DNA of 64,000 nt from Pseudomonas sp. R28(2017) (GCF_002112505.1 NZ_NEHW01000013.1:62001-126000), one strand, 5' to 3'; positions 27,010 to 36,027 are shown, numbered from the stretch's first letter. Notes: generated from the letters alone by a model not told the origin. Numbers and translations: made by a program.

Positions 27010-29187
27010 TCAAAAGTCATACCGCGCCCCGACCATCATGCTCCGCGAAGGCCCATAGAAGTTGAACGTCGAGGTCGACCCCACCCGCGACAGGTAATCG
27101 CGGTTGAATAGGTTGTTGACGTTGAAGGTCGCCGTCAGCTTGGAGGTCACCGGGTACGACAGCATCGCATCCACAGTGGCATAGCCCGGCGCATCGATGC
27201 GCACGCCGCCGTTCTCGGAATAGAAGTTGCTCATCGCCGACACGCCACCCCCTACGGCCAGCCCGGTCAGCGGGCCCTGGCTGAGGGTGTACTTGGTCCA
27301 CAACGATGCTTGGTTGCGCGGCATGATGAAGAAGGTGGTTTCGGCGTCCCCGTCGACGGTTTCGGTTTCCATCCAGGTGTAGCCCGCCAGCAGCTCCCAG
27401 TTCGGCGTGAGCTTGCCGCTGACTTCGACTTCCGCGCCCTTGACCCGGGTCTTGCCGGAGGCGACCGAGAAACCGGTGTCCACGCCATCGGCATCGTATT
27501 CGGTGCTGGCGCGGTTCTTGTCGGTCAGGCGGAACACCGACAACCGGGTGTTCAGGTCGCCACCGAAGTAGCTGCTCTTCAGCCCGAACTCGTACTGCTC
27601 GCCCTGGCGCGGCTTGAGCACCCGGCCATTGCTGTCGGTATCCGACTGCGGCTTGAACACCTGTGAATAGCTGGCGTACAGCGCATGGTTTTCGGTCAGG
27701 TCATAGACCAGGCCGCCATAAGGCGTGAAGCGGCCATCGACGCGCTTGTTGTCGTCGACCGTCGAGCCGCTGCTCAGGGTGGTGGTGTAGAAATCACCGC
27801 GATACCAACTGAAGCGGCCACCGGCAATCAGCGCCAGGCGCTCTACCGGGCGGAAAGTCACCTTGGAGTACAGGCCGTATTCCTCTTCCTGCATGCCGGT
27901 CTCGGTGCTGTAGTTCGGTGACGGCTTGGCGAAGCGCGTCGGCGTGTAGGTATCGACGTTGATGCTGCCCAGGTTGGTGGTGCCGTTGAGGTACTCGGTG
28001 TCGTAGTTCTTGTAGTCGGTACCGACCACGAATTCGCTGACCTGGCCAAAGGTTTCGAACGGCTGGCTGTAGCTGGCATCCAGCGAGTAGGTGTCCTGGG
28101 TGAAGTCGCGGGCGCTGGCACGCTCGGAGTTGGCGCCGGTGGTGGCATTGGTCGCGGTAAAGGCATACAGGTAGTTGGTGTCGCGGTGCGAACCACGCGC
28201 GGCGACGCGGCTATAGCCACCATTGTCGAAGCGATGGGTCAGCTCGGCGACCAGGTCGGTGGTCTTGCCATCGAAGTAGTTCCAGTCGGCGCCGAGGAAC
28301 TTCGAGTGGCTGAAATCAGGCACTTCACCGGACAGCGTCGCCGGGTAGCCGTTATGCGGGGTGATGTTCTTCACTTCGTGGATCAGGCCGAACGACAGCG
28401 TGGTGGCGTCGTCCAGGTCGATATCCAGCGCACCGTAGTAGCTGTTGCTGGTATTGGCGTTGTAATCGACTTCACCGTTGGTGTCGTCACGCGAGGCGAT
28501 GAAGCGCCCACGTACCCGGCCAGCATCATCCAGCGGCCCGCTCAGGTCGATTTCTTCGTGGTTGGTGTCCCAGGTGCCATAGCTGCCTTCGACATGGCCC
28601 TGGAATTCGGCGGTCGGGCGCTTGCGCACCATGTTGACGATGCCGCCCAGCTCGCTGGTGCTGCTGAACAGGCCGGCCGGGCCACGCATGATCTCGACCC
28701 GGTCGAAGGCCGCCAGCGACGGCACGGTGCCGAAGATGCTGGCCATCGGCGCCGGCAGGCCGTCGATGTTGAACTCGCTGTACTCGTAGCCACGGGCGTA
28801 GATCGACGAACGACCGCTGTCGTTGGTCAGGGTGCGCAGGCCTGCGGTGTATTTGGCCAGGTCGTCCAGGTGCACGAACTGGCGGTCCTTGACGTAGTCC
28901 TGGGTGTACACGGTGATCGATTGCGGGATGTCCTTGAGCGCCGCCGGGGTCTTGGTGCCCACGGTGGCGGCATCGACGCTGTAGCCTCCGGTCTGCTCCG
29001 AGGGCAGCATGTCGTACAGGCGGTTGCCTTCGATGGTCAGGGCCGGCAGGTCCAGCGAGGTGGCGTCCGCAGTCGCCTGCTCTGCCACCGTTTCAGCCAG
29101 TGCCGACAACGAAAACGGCGCCAGCAGCCCCAGCACCAGCCATCCCCGAACCCGTTGCGGGCTCCCCACACCTTTGAAACCGCTCAT
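27010..29187 (-). CDS. TonB-dependent ferric-siderophore receptor
   Basis: Outer-membrane receptor for an iron-siderophore complex. 725 aa from the ATG at 29187 (MSGFKGVGS); upstream in-frame codons have no signal sequence. Signal peptide ends at LSALAE. Then the plug domain (about 75-200) with IPQSITVYTQDYV and RVEIMRGPAGLFSSTSELGGIVNMVRKRPT, then a 22-strand barrel ending in aromatic Phe (ARYDF). No N-terminal signalling extension is visible, so there is no FecI/FecR-type control. The sequence resembles the FhuE/FpvA class rather than FepA/PfeA; the ligand cannot be read from sequence. Divergent from the two-component system. Confidence 0.92.
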   Translation of the reverse strand: MSGFKGVGSPQRVRGWLVLGLLAPFSLSALAETVAEQATADATSLDLPALTIEGNRLYDMLPSEQTGGYSVDAATVGTKTPAALKDIPQSITVYTQDYVKDRQFVHLDDLAKYTAGLRTLTNDSGRSSIYARGYEYSEFNIDGLPAPMASIFGTVPSLAAFDRVEIMRGPAGLFSSTSELGGIVNMVRKRPTAEFQGHVEGSYGTWDTNHEEIDLSGPLDDAGRVRGRFIASRDDTNGEVDYNANTSNSYYGALDIDLDDATTLSFGLIHEVKNITPHNGYPATLSGEVPDFSHSKFLGADWNYFDGKTTDLVAELTHRFDNGGYSRVAARGSHRDTNYLYAFTATNATTGANSERASARDFTQDTYSLDASYSQPFETFGQVSEFVVGTDYKNYDTEYLNGTTNLGSINVDTYTPTRFAKPSPNYSTETGMQEEEYGLYSKVTFRPVERLALIAGGRFSWYRGDFYTTTLSSGSTVDDNKRVDGRFTPYGGLVYDLTENHALYASYSQVFKPQSDTDSNGRVLKPRQGEQYEFGLKSSYFGGDLNTRLSVFRLTDKNRASTEYDADGVDTGFSVASGKTRVKGAEVEVSGKLTPNWELLAGYTWMETETVDGDAETTFFIMPRNQASLWTKYTLSQGPLTGLAVGGGVSAMSNFYSENGGVRIDAPGYATVDAMLSYPVTSKLTATFNVNNLFNRDYLSRVGSTSTFNFYGPSRSMMVGARYDF

Positions 29188-29202
29188 GACACACCCTTCG
29201 TC

Positions 29203-29221
29203 CAAATGATATTTAATCGCA
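29203..29221 (-). promoter_or_regulatory. Weak Fur-box-like sequence upstream of the receptor
   Basis: On the minus strand GCGATTAAATATCATTTGG matches about 10 of 19 positions of the Fur consensus by eye, 15 nt or so before the receptor ATG. Marginal alone; the functional context supports iron control. Confidence 0.3.
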
Positions 29222-29353
29222 AACGAAACAAGTTGCTTTTTGCGAACGATACCGGACGAAAAACCGGGGTGCAGCAGGATTAACCTTCTTAACACATGCG
29301 CCCGACACGGGGCGATTGCCCTTCTACCGCTCACAATGGGATGATGGCTAACT

Positions 29354-29372
29354 GATACGAATTCTCATTAAA
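29354..29372 (+). promoter_or_regulatory. Fur-box-like sequence before the response regulator
   Basis: GATACGAATTCTCATTAAA matches about 12 of 19 positions of GATAATGATAATCATTATC by eye; the complement contains AATGAGAATT, common in pseudomonad Fur sites. It ends 8 nt before the response-regulator ATG, where binding would block initiation. Confidence 0.5.
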
Positions 29373-29380
29373 GACAACCG

Positions 29381-30073
29381 ATGCCCACCTCACTCCTCCT
29401 CGCCGAAGATGACGCACGTCTGCGTGAGGATCTGCAGCGCCACTTTCTCAACCGCGGCTTCCTGGTCAACGCCTGCGCCACCGGCACCCAGGCGTTGAAT
29501 GCCGTGCAGCACGATCGTTTCGACCTGGTGCTGCTGGACATCATGCTGCCCGGCATCGATGGCCTCAGCCTGCTCGACGAACTGCGCCGCCAGCATGCCG
29601 TGCCCGTGATGCTGATGTCGGCGCTGGGCGCCGAGCAGGACCGCATCAGCGGCTTTACCCGGGGCGCGGACGATTACCTGCCCAAGCCGTTCAGCCTCGC
29701 CGAGCTGGACGCACGGGTGGATGCCCTGTTGCGGCGGGTGGCCTTCGGCCGCAGCACGCTGGCGCACAGTGAAGCCGGCCTACTGGTCTTCGACCAGTAC
29801 CTGCAGGATGTGCTGCACCACGGCCAGGCGGCTGGCCTGACCGCTTCGGAATTCCGCTTGCTGGCCACGTTGAACGCCCACCCCGGCGAAGCCCTGAGCA
29901 AGCCATTCCTGTACCAGACCGTGCTGCACCGCGCCTACACCCGCCTGGACCGCGGCCTCGATGTGCACGTGTGCAACCTGCGCCGCAAGCTGGCCGATAT
30001 CGCGGCCCAGCACCTGCAGATCCAGGCCGTGCGCGGCCAGGGCTACATCCTGGTCAACACGGAACACGCCTGA
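29381..30073 (+). CDS. OmpR-family response regulator (iron/siderophore two-component system)
   Basis: 230 aa. Receiver domain with acidic pair E9-D10-D11, phospho-acceptor Asp53 (LLDIMLPGID), conserved Lys in DDYLPKPF. C-terminal winged-helix DNA-binding domain ending in LRRKLADIAAQHLQIQAVRGQGYIL. The stop overlaps the kinase start (TGATG). Partner of the downstream kinase; by context it probably activates the divergent receptor when a ferric siderophore is sensed, as PfeR/PirR do in P. aeruginosa. That target is inferred. Confidence 0.92.
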   Translation: MPTSLLLAEDDARLREDLQRHFLNRGFLVNACATGTQALNAVQHDRFDLVLLDIMLPGIDGLSLLDELRRQHAVPVMLMSALGAEQDRISGFTRGADDYLPKPFSLAELDARVDALLRRVAFGRSTLAHSEAGLLVFDQYLQDVLHHGQAAGLTASEFRLLATLNAHPGEALSKPFLYQTVLHRAYTRLDRGLDVHVCNLRRKLADIAAQHLQIQAVRGQGYILVNTEHA

Positions 30074-31419
30074 TGCGCCGACACCCCCTGCTGTGGAAGC
30101 TGGCCGCCTTGCAGGTCAGCTTCTGCCTGCTGCTGACCTGGCTGATCTGGACCTGGGGCCTGTCGGTGGAGCGCAGCACCTATTTTCTGTCCCAGGCCGA
30201 CCAGGACTATCTCGCCCGCTACGCGCAACAGGCTGAACAAGCCTGGCGGCAAGCGGGGGCGCCCGGCACCGAGGCCTTCCGCCGCAAGCTCGAACACGCC
30301 GAAGACACCTGGGCGGTGCTGCTCGGGCCGCACCTGCAAAGCCTGGGCACCACGGCGCTGGATGCCGAAGAGGCCAGCCACCTGACCTTCATGCGCAAGC
30401 TCGACTGGCCGATGAGCCGGCGCCTGCAGGATGAACTGCCCTACGTCAGCATCGAGTTCCCGCAACACCCCGAGAACGGCCGCCTGGTGATGCAACTGCC
30501 GGAACGCCTGCTGCCTACCGGCCTCACGCCCTGGACCCACGTCATCACCCACGGCGTCGCGCCCACGCTGCTGGCCCTGCTGCTGGGCCTGGCGATCTAT
30601 CGGCAGCTGGTGGTGCCGCTCAACCGGCTGCGTGACCGGGCCGATGCCCTGCGCGCAGACGACCTGGACAGCCCGGGCCTGCCCCTCCAGGAACGCCGTG
30701 ACGAACTGGGCGAACTGGCCCAGGCCTTCGAGCACATGGCCGGGCGCCTGCGCCAGAGCCTGGAGCAACAGCGCCTGCTGCTGCGTACGCTGTCCCATGA
30801 ATTGCGCACACCGTTGGCACGGCTGCGCATCGCCCATGACAGCGACTTGCCGCCGGCGCAACTGCGCGAGCGCCTGGAGCGCGAGGTCAACGACATGCAG
30901 AAGCTGCTGGAAGACACCCTGGACCTTGCCTGGATGGACACCGAACAGCCGCAGCTGCCCACCGAGCCGGTGCTGATGCTTTCGGTGTGGGAAGCGCTGC
31001 GCCAGGACATCTGCTTCGAAAGTGGCTGGGAGCCCTCGCGCCTGCCCTGCTCGCTGGGCACCGATTGCCGGGTACAGGTTCATCTCGATAGCCTGGCCCA
31101 GGCCTTGGAAAACCTGATGCGCAACGCCATCCGCCATTCGCCCGCGGGCGGCCGGGTCAGCCTCGATGGCTGGCGTGACGGCGACTGCTGGCACCTGCGC
31201 CTGAGCGACCAGGGCCCTGGCGTAGCGCAAGCAGACCTCGAGCGTATCTTCCAACCCTACCAACGCTTGCCTGACAGCGGTGCAGGCTTCGGCCTGGGGC
31301 TGGCCATCGCCCGCCGCGCCATCGAACTGCAAGGCGGCCGGCTGTGGGCCAGCAATGGTCACCCTGGCTTGTGCCTGCATGTGCTGCTGCCGATCGGCCA
31401 GGAATGTTTAGAAAGTTAA
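30073..31419 (+). CDS. Sensor histidine kinase (siderophore-sensing type)
   Basis: 448 aa from the ATG at 30073, overlapping the regulator stop. Two membrane segments (about 10-32 and 160-180) enclose a periplasmic sensor of about 130 residues. A HAMP segment (YRQLVVPLNRLRDRADALRADDLDSP) leads to the H-box LSHELRTPLARLR with phospho-acceptor His242. The N-box (LENLMRNAIRHSP), DQGPG and GFGLGLAIARR complete the ATPase. Pairs with the response regulator. Resembles PfeS/PirS, but the ligand is not known. Confidence 0.92.
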   Translation: MRRHPLLWKLAALQVSFCLLLTWLIWTWGLSVERSTYFLSQADQDYLARYAQQAEQAWRQAGAPGTEAFRRKLEHAEDTWAVLLGPHLQSLGTTALDAEEASHLTFMRKLDWPMSRRLQDELPYVSIEFPQHPENGRLVMQLPERLLPTGLTPWTHVITHGVAPTLLALLLGLAIYRQLVVPLNRLRDRADALRADDLDSPGLPLQERRDELGELAQAFEHMAGRLRQSLEQQRLLLRTLSHELRTPLARLRIAHDSDLPPAQLRERLEREVNDMQKLLEDTLDLAWMDTEQPQLPTEPVLMLSVWEALRQDICFESGWEPSRLPCSLGTDCRVQVHLDSLAQALENLMRNAIRHSPAGGRVSLDGWRDGDCWHLRLSDQGPGVAQADLERIFQPYQRLPDSGAGFGLGLAIARRAIELQGGRLWASNGHPGLCLHVLLPIGQECLES

Positions 31420-31489
31420 TGCGCTTTACGCCCAAACAACACTGATTATCATCTGGCCTTTCCCGCCTTGCGCGCCTTGCAAGGCCCAG

Positions 31490-32392
31490 ATGAGACACCT
31501 GATGAGCAAGATGACCCTGCCTCTGGTCATGGCACTGGCATTGGCCACCCCCTTTGCCGTGGCGCAGCCGGAACGTGACCAGAAGATGGACACATCGCTG
31601 CTGCAGCGCCAGGACCTGGCCTACCGCTTCAGCCACCTCGACCTGGACTCGGCCGACGGTCAGCGCCATTACCGCCTGTGGATCGGCAAGCCGGATCGCC
31701 CGGCCCCTGCCGCTGGTTATCCGGTGCTGTGGATGCTCGACGGCAATGCCGCGCTTGGCGCGCTGGGCAGCCCGCAACTGAGCCGGCTCGCAGCCGGCCA
31801 GGCGCCGTTGCTGGTGGCCGTGGGGTACCAGACTGACCAGCGCATCGAGCGGGCCGCGCGGACCTTCGACTACACCCCGGCAGTGCCCGGGCAGGCCGAG
31901 CAGCGCGATCCGCTGACGGGCGAGCCCAGCGGTGGGGTGGAGGCGTTCCTTGATCTGCTCACCCAGCAGATGCGGCCGCGGGTGGTGGGCGTGGCACCGA
32001 TCGACCTGCAGCGGCAGACACTGTGGGGGCATTCCTATGGTGGCCTGGCGGTGCTGCATGCACTGTTCACCCGGCCTGGGGCGTTCAGTGATTATGCGGC
32101 GGCCAGCCCATCGCTGTGGTGGCACGACGGGGCGATCGTGCGTGAGGCGCAGGGGTTGCAGCAGCGCCTGGGGGATAGCCGGCCGCGCTTGTTGCTGATG
32201 CGCGGGAGTGAAGAGCCGGCGAATCCGCGCATGCCGGTGAAGGGCGATGTGGAGCGGCCGGCGCGGGAACTGGCGGCTGGCCTATCCAGGGTGCAGGGGC
32301 TGCAGGTGCGTTTCGAGCGCTTCGAAGGCCTGGGGCATGGGCCGATGTTGCCGGCTTCACTGAGTAAGGTGATTGAGGATATGTCGCGGTAA
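31490..32392 (+). CDS. Secreted alpha/beta-hydrolase, siderophore esterase type (Fes/IroE/PfeE-like)
   Basis: 300 aa. Signal peptide (cut near FAVAQP). Putative_esterase (esterase D) fold: YPVLWMLDGNAALGAL near the N-terminus, nucleophile Ser in LWGHSYGGLAVLHALF, acid probably in RGSEEPAN or nearby, and catalytic His in FEGLGHGPMLPAS. In P. aeruginosa, PfeE hydrolyses ferric enterobactin in the periplasm and is encoded beside pfeA and pfeRS. The same three-part layout here supports a role in releasing iron from an ester-type siderophore. ATG at 31490 has AAGG upstream; a second ATG at 31502 is possible. Confidence 0.82.
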   Translation: MRHLMSKMTLPLVMALALATPFAVAQPERDQKMDTSLLQRQDLAYRFSHLDLDSADGQRHYRLWIGKPDRPAPAAGYPVLWMLDGNAALGALGSPQLSRLAAGQAPLLVAVGYQTDQRIERAARTFDYTPAVPGQAEQRDPLTGEPSGGVEAFLDLLTQQMRPRVVGVAPIDLQRQTLWGHSYGGLAVLHALFTRPGAFSDYAAASPSLWWHDGAIVREAQGLQQRLGDSRPRLLLMRGSEEPANPRMPVKGDVERPARELAAGLSRVQGLQVRFERFEGLGHGPMLPASLSKVIEDMSR

Positions 32393-32399
32393 TCCTGTC

Positions 32400-32496
32400 C
32401 CGGCCCTTTCGCGGGCAAGCCCGCTCCCACAGGTCCTGCACCCACTCTGAAAGCGGTGCGATCCCTGTGGGAGCGGGCTTGCCCGCGAAGAGGCCA
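32400..32496. repeat. REP pair (inverted) between the esterase and rtcB genes
   Basis: Copies at about 32400-32432 and 32464-32496, opposite orientation, between two convergent genes. No separate terminator is visible here. Confidence 0.95.
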
Positions 32497-32503
32497 GTAC
32501 AAG

Positions 32504-33709
32504 TCACCCTTTTATACAAACCACCTGCCGCAGCGTGTGCACTACCTCCACCAACTCGCTCTGCGCCCGCATCACTGCATCGATGTCCTTGTACGCCATC
32601 GGAATCTCGTCGATCACGTCCTTGTCCTTGCGGCACTCGACATGCGCCGTGGCCCGCCGCTGGTCGTCCACGGTGAAGCGGCTCTTGGCCTTGGTCCGGC
32701 TCATCACCCTGCCCGCGCCATGGCTGCAGGAGCAGAACGATTCCTCGTTGCCCAACCCCCGCACGATGAAGCTCCTGGCCCCCATGGAGCCGGGAATGAT
32801 ACCCAGTTGCCCCTTCTGCGCCGACACCGCGCCCTTGCGCGTCACCAGTACCTCGCGCCCGAAATGCTGCTCGCGCTGCACATAGTTGTGGTGGCAGTTG
32901 ACCGCCTCCAGGCTGGCCTCGAAGGGTTTGCCCAGTGCCTTGCGGGTGGCCGCGACCACCGCCTGCATCATCAGCTCGCGGTTGCGCCTGGCAAAGTCCT
33001 GCGCCCACTCCACCGCCTCGACATAGTCGGCGAAATGGCGGCTGCCCTCCTCGAAGTAGGCCAGGTCCTTGTCCGGCAGGTTGGCCAGGTGCTGGCGCAT
33101 GTCGGCCTGGGCCAGTTCGATGAACAGGTTGCCGATGGCATTACCCACACCGCGCGAGCCGCTGTGCAGCATGAACCACACGCGGTCGGCCTCGTCCAGG
33201 CACACCTCGATGAAATGGTTGCCACCGCCCAGGGTGCCAAGATGGTGCCGGTTGTTGGTCTTTTCCAGGCGCGGGTACTTGTCGGTAATGGCCTTGAAGC
33301 GCCCGGCGAGCTGGCCCCAGGCCTTGTCTGCCGAACCCGGCACGTTGTCCCAGGCACCCTGGTCGCGTTTGCCAAAGGTCTTGCCATGGGGCACGGCCTG
33401 CTCGATGGCGCTACGCAGCCCATGCAGGTTGTCTGGCAGGTCGCGCGCCTGCAGCGAGGTACGCGCGGCGATCATGCCGCAGCCAATGTCCACCCCCACC
33501 GCGGCGGGGATGATCGCGCCGAGCGTGGGAATCACGCTGCCAATGGTCGAACCCTTGCCCAGGTGCACATCCGGCATCACCGCCAGGTGCTTGAAGATGA
33601 ACGGCATCTGCGCCGTGTTGAGCAGTTGCCGGCGGGCGTCGTCTTCGACCGGCACGCCGTCGGTCCACAGTTTGACCGGCTTGCCGCCGGCGACCTGGAG
33701 AATGTCCAT
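32504..33709 (-). CDS. rtcB: RNA-splicing ligase RtcB
   Basis: GTP- and Mn-dependent 3'-5' RNA ligase that joins 2',3'-cyclic-phosphate or 3'-phosphate ends to 5'-OH ends. 401 aa from the ATG at 33709 (MDILQVAGGKP), with AGGAA 8 nt upstream; ATG at 33739 is an alternative. Metal and guanylate-site motifs are VDIGCGMIAAR, GTLGGGNHFIE, MLHSGSRGVGNAIG, NCHHNYV, GSMGARSFIVRG and the guanylylated His in CSCSHGAGRVMSR. Neither rtcA nor rtcR is adjacent, unlike the E. coli layout. Confidence 0.95.
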   Translation of the reverse strand: MDILQVAGGKPVKLWTDGVPVEDDARRQLLNTAQMPFIFKHLAVMPDVHLGKGSTIGSVIPTLGAIIPAAVGVDIGCGMIAARTSLQARDLPDNLHGLRSAIEQAVPHGKTFGKRDQGAWDNVPGSADKAWGQLAGRFKAITDKYPRLEKTNNRHHLGTLGGGNHFIEVCLDEADRVWFMLHSGSRGVGNAIGNLFIELAQADMRQHLANLPDKDLAYFEEGSRHFADYVEAVEWAQDFARRNRELMMQAVVAATRKALGKPFEASLEAVNCHHNYVQREQHFGREVLVTRKGAVSAQKGQLGIIPGSMGARSFIVRGLGNEESFCSCSHGAGRVMSRTKAKSRFTVDDQRRATAHVECRKDKDVIDEIPMAYKDIDAVMRAQSELVEVVHTLRQVVCIKG

Positions 33710-33807
33710 GGAACGGTTCCTGTTGAGCCATGCCTGCATGATACCGCCGAAGGTCGTAGAACAGCGGGTTGCCAGAACGGTGGCACAGTGCTGTATGCTT
33801 GGCCGGT

Positions 33808-33943
33808 CTTCAGGGCGGGGTGAAAGTCCCCACCGGCGGTAAATCGAAAGATGAGCCCGCGAGCGCCCCGGCCATGCCGGGGGTCAGCAGATCTGGTGCG
33901 ACTCCAGAGCCGACGGTCATAGTCCGGATGAAAGAAGGCGTCA
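33808..33943 (+). ncRNA. FMN riboswitch (RFN element)
   Basis: Contains the conserved RFN blocks in order: AGGGCGGGGTGAAAGTCCCCACCGG-type start (33812 on), GCGGTAAAT, AGCCCGCGAGCG, GTCAGCAGATCTGGTG, TCCAGAGCCGACGGTCATAG and CCGGATGAAAGAAGG. It lies about 80 nt upstream of ribB and so shuts down the stand-alone DHBP synthase when FMN is plentiful. Confidence 0.97.
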
Positions 33944-33944
33944 G

Positions 33945-33969
33945 GCAGGGGCCATTCGGGCGCCCCTGC
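33945..33969 (+). terminator. Hairpin in the expression platform of the FMN riboswitch
   Basis: GCAGGGGC / GCCCCTGC stem (33945-33952, 33962-33969), followed by GCGCGCATTTTG, a short T-run. It could be an attenuator between aptamer and ribB. The weak T-run leaves translational control also possible. Confidence 0.6.
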
Positions 33970-34023
33970 GCGCGCATTTTGTTCGCCCCGAGACGTTCAT
34001 CGATCAATCACGAGGAGCGTTTC

Positions 34024-34674
34024 ATGTCCCCTTTGCTGCAAAAACAATTTCCCAATGTGTCCGCCGCCATCGCCGCCTTCCAGGCCGGGCGCCCTGTGCT
34101 GCTGCTCGACGATGACGACCGCGAGGACGAAGCCGATATCGTTGCCGCCGCCGAGAACCTGTCGCTGCAGACCATGGCCATGATGATCCGCGACTGCAGC
34201 GGCATCGTCTGCCTGTGCCTGGACGAAGCCACTGTCGATGCCCTGCAGCTGGCGCCGATGGTGCAGAACAACCAGGCCCGTCACGGCACCGGCTTCACTG
34301 TCACCATCGAGGCAGCAGAAGGCGTGAGCACTGGCGTTAGCGCGCAGGACCGCATCACCACCATCGAAGCGGCGCTGCGCTCGACCGCCGAGCAACGCCA
34401 TATCGTCAGCCCTGGCCATGTGTTCCCGCTGCGCGCGCGTGATGGTGGTGTGCTGGCCCGTCGCGGGCACACCGAAGGCTCGGTGGACCTGGCACGCCTG
34501 GCCGGGCTGCGGCCGGCGGCGGTGCTGTGCGAGTTGATGAACCCCGATGGCAGCATGGCACGGGGTGAGCAGGTGGCGGTGTATGCGCGGCAGTACAACC
34601 TGCCGGTGCTGACCATCGAAGAGCTGGCGCGGTGCCGTGAGGCCATGGTCGTGCGGGAAGCCGAGCCTGCCTGA
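34024..34674 (+). CDS. ribB: 3,4-dihydroxy-2-butanone 4-phosphate synthase (stand-alone RibB)
   Basis: Turns ribulose 5-phosphate into the 4-carbon unit of riboflavin. 216 aa from the ATG at 34024 with GAGGAG upstream. Active-site acidic loop reads DDDDREDEADIV (usual form DDEDRENEGDI), followed by RHGTGFTVTIEAAEGVSTGVSAQDR and SPGHVFPLRARDGGVLARRGHTEGSVDLARLAG. Controlled by the FMN riboswitch. It is the second DHBP synthase in the window (see ribBX at 45371). Its divergent neighbour is rtcB. Confidence 0.95.
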   Translation: MSPLLQKQFPNVSAAIAAFQAGRPVLLLDDDDREDEADIVAAAENLSLQTMAMMIRDCSGIVCLCLDEATVDALQLAPMVQNNQARHGTGFTVTIEAAEGVSTGVSAQDRITTIEAALRSTAEQRHIVSPGHVFPLRARDGGVLARRGHTEGSVDLARLAGLRPAAVLCELMNPDGSMARGEQVAVYARQYNLPVLTIEELARCREAMVVREAEPA

Positions 34675-34701
34675 CCGACCGCACGGGGCCGCTTTGCGGC
34701 C

Positions 34702-34793
34702 CATTCGCGGGCAAGCCCGCTCCCACAGGGATCTCACACAGCTTGAGGGCGGTGAGATGACTGTGGGAGCGGGCTTGCCCGCGAAGAGGCCGG
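34702..34793. repeat. REP pair (inverted) after ribB
   Basis: Copies at about 34702-34730 and 34760-34793 in opposite orientation between ribB and xseB. The 30-nt spacer carries a short complementary pair (ATCTCACA / TGAGAT). Confidence 0.95.
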
Positions 34794-34883
34794 CAAATCC
34801 GGCCTCAAGTTGCCTGAAGTTTGCTCCCCCCGCCCCGCTCTGCTAACGTCGCGCGGTTCTGACCCGCCAACGAGACTGTCGCC

Positions 34884-35126
34884 ATGGCCCGCAAAAAAGC
34901 CACCATCGATTTCGAGCAATCCCTCGCCGACCTGCAAGCCCTGGTCGAACGCCTGGAGAACGGCGAATTGTCGCTGGAAGACTCGCTGGCCGCGTTCGAG
35001 CAAGGCATCGCCCTGACCCGCGATTGCCAGGGTGCCCTGGCCCAGGCCGAACAGAAAGTGCAGATTCTGCTGGAACGTGACGGCGAACTCGCCGCGCAGC
35101 CGTTCGATGCGGAGCCAGAAGCATGA
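34884..35126 (+). CDS. xseB: Exodeoxyribonuclease VII small subunit
   Basis: 80 aa coiled helical subunit of exonuclease VII, which degrades single-stranded DNA. Family motif FEQSLADLQALVERLENGELSLEDSLAAFEQGIAL is complete. The stop overlaps the start of ispA by 4 nt. The order xseB-ispA-dxs is conserved across gammaproteobacteria. xseA is not in the window. Confidence 0.97.
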   Translation: MARKKATIDFEQSLADLQALVERLENGELSLEDSLAAFEQGIALTRDCQGALAQAEQKVQILLERDGELAAQPFDAEPEA

Positions 35127-36010
35127 TCAGCGCTTACCAGGCCAGTTGCCAGGCCCGTGTCGACGCCGCCCTCGAACCGCTGTTCAGCGCCCCGACCAAA
35201 GAGCTGGAGCGCCTTTATGCGGCCATGCGCTACAGCGTGATGAATGGCGGCAAACGCGTGCGCCCGCTACTGGCCTATGCTGCCTGCGAAGCCCTTGGCG
35301 CGCCGGCCGAGCAAGCCAACGGTGCCGCCTGTGCGGTGGAGCTGATCCACGCCTATTCGCTGGTCCATGACGACCTGCCGGCCATGGACGACGACGACTT
35401 GCGCCGTGGCCAGCCAACCACCCACAAGGCCTTCGACGAAGCCTGCGCGATTCTCGCCGGGGATGGCTTGCAGAGCCTGGCCTTCAGCGCTCTGCTCGAC
35501 CCACGCCTGAGCCCGCAGGACGACAGCATCCGCCTGGCCATGGTCCAGGCCCTGGCCAAGGCTGCAGGCCCCGCGGGCATGGTCGGCGGCCAGGCCATCG
35601 ACCTCGGCTCGGTCGGCCTGAAGCTGGACCAGCAGGCCCTGGAGTTCATGCACCGGCACAAGACCGGTGCGCTGATCGAAGCCAGCGTGCGCCTCGGCGC
35701 CCTGGCCAGTGCCCGCGCCGAACAGGCGCAACTGGCTGCCCTGCAGACGTATGCACAGGCCATCGGCCTGGCATTCCAGGTGCAGGACGATATCCTCGAC
35801 GTGGAAAGCGACACGGCCACCCTGGGCAAGCGCCAGGGTGCCGACATCGCCCGTGACAAACCGACCTACCCGGCGCTGCTGGGGCTGGAAGCCGCCAAGG
35901 CCTATGCGATCGAACTGCGTGACCAGGCGCTGGTCGCATTGCAAGGGTTTGGTGAGCCCGCCGAGCCGCTGCGGGCATTGGCGCGTTATATCGTCGAGCG
36001 CCGTCATTGA
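35123..36010 (+). CDS. ispA: Farnesyl diphosphate synthase
   Basis: Condenses isopentenyl diphosphate with dimethylallyl and geranyl diphosphate to farnesyl diphosphate, the precursor of undecaprenyl and quinone side chains. 295 aa. First Asp-rich motif in HDDLPAMDDDDLRRG, second in QVQDDILDVESD, plus GGKRVRPLL near the N-terminus. Lies between xseB (overlapping) and dxs, so early and late isoprenoid enzymes are co-expressed. Confidence 0.97.
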   Translation: MISAYQASCQARVDAALEPLFSAPTKELERLYAAMRYSVMNGGKRVRPLLAYAACEALGAPAEQANGAACAVELIHAYSLVHDDLPAMDDDDLRRGQPTTHKAFDEACAILAGDGLQSLAFSALLDPRLSPQDDSIRLAMVQALAKAAGPAGMVGGQAIDLGSVGLKLDQQALEFMHRHKTGALIEASVRLGALASARAEQAQLAALQTYAQAIGLAFQVQDDILDVESDTATLGKRQGADIARDKPTYPALLGLEAAKAYAIELRDQALVALQGFGEPAEPLRALARYIVERRH

Positions 36011-36027
36011 CCAAGGGCCGCCATGCG

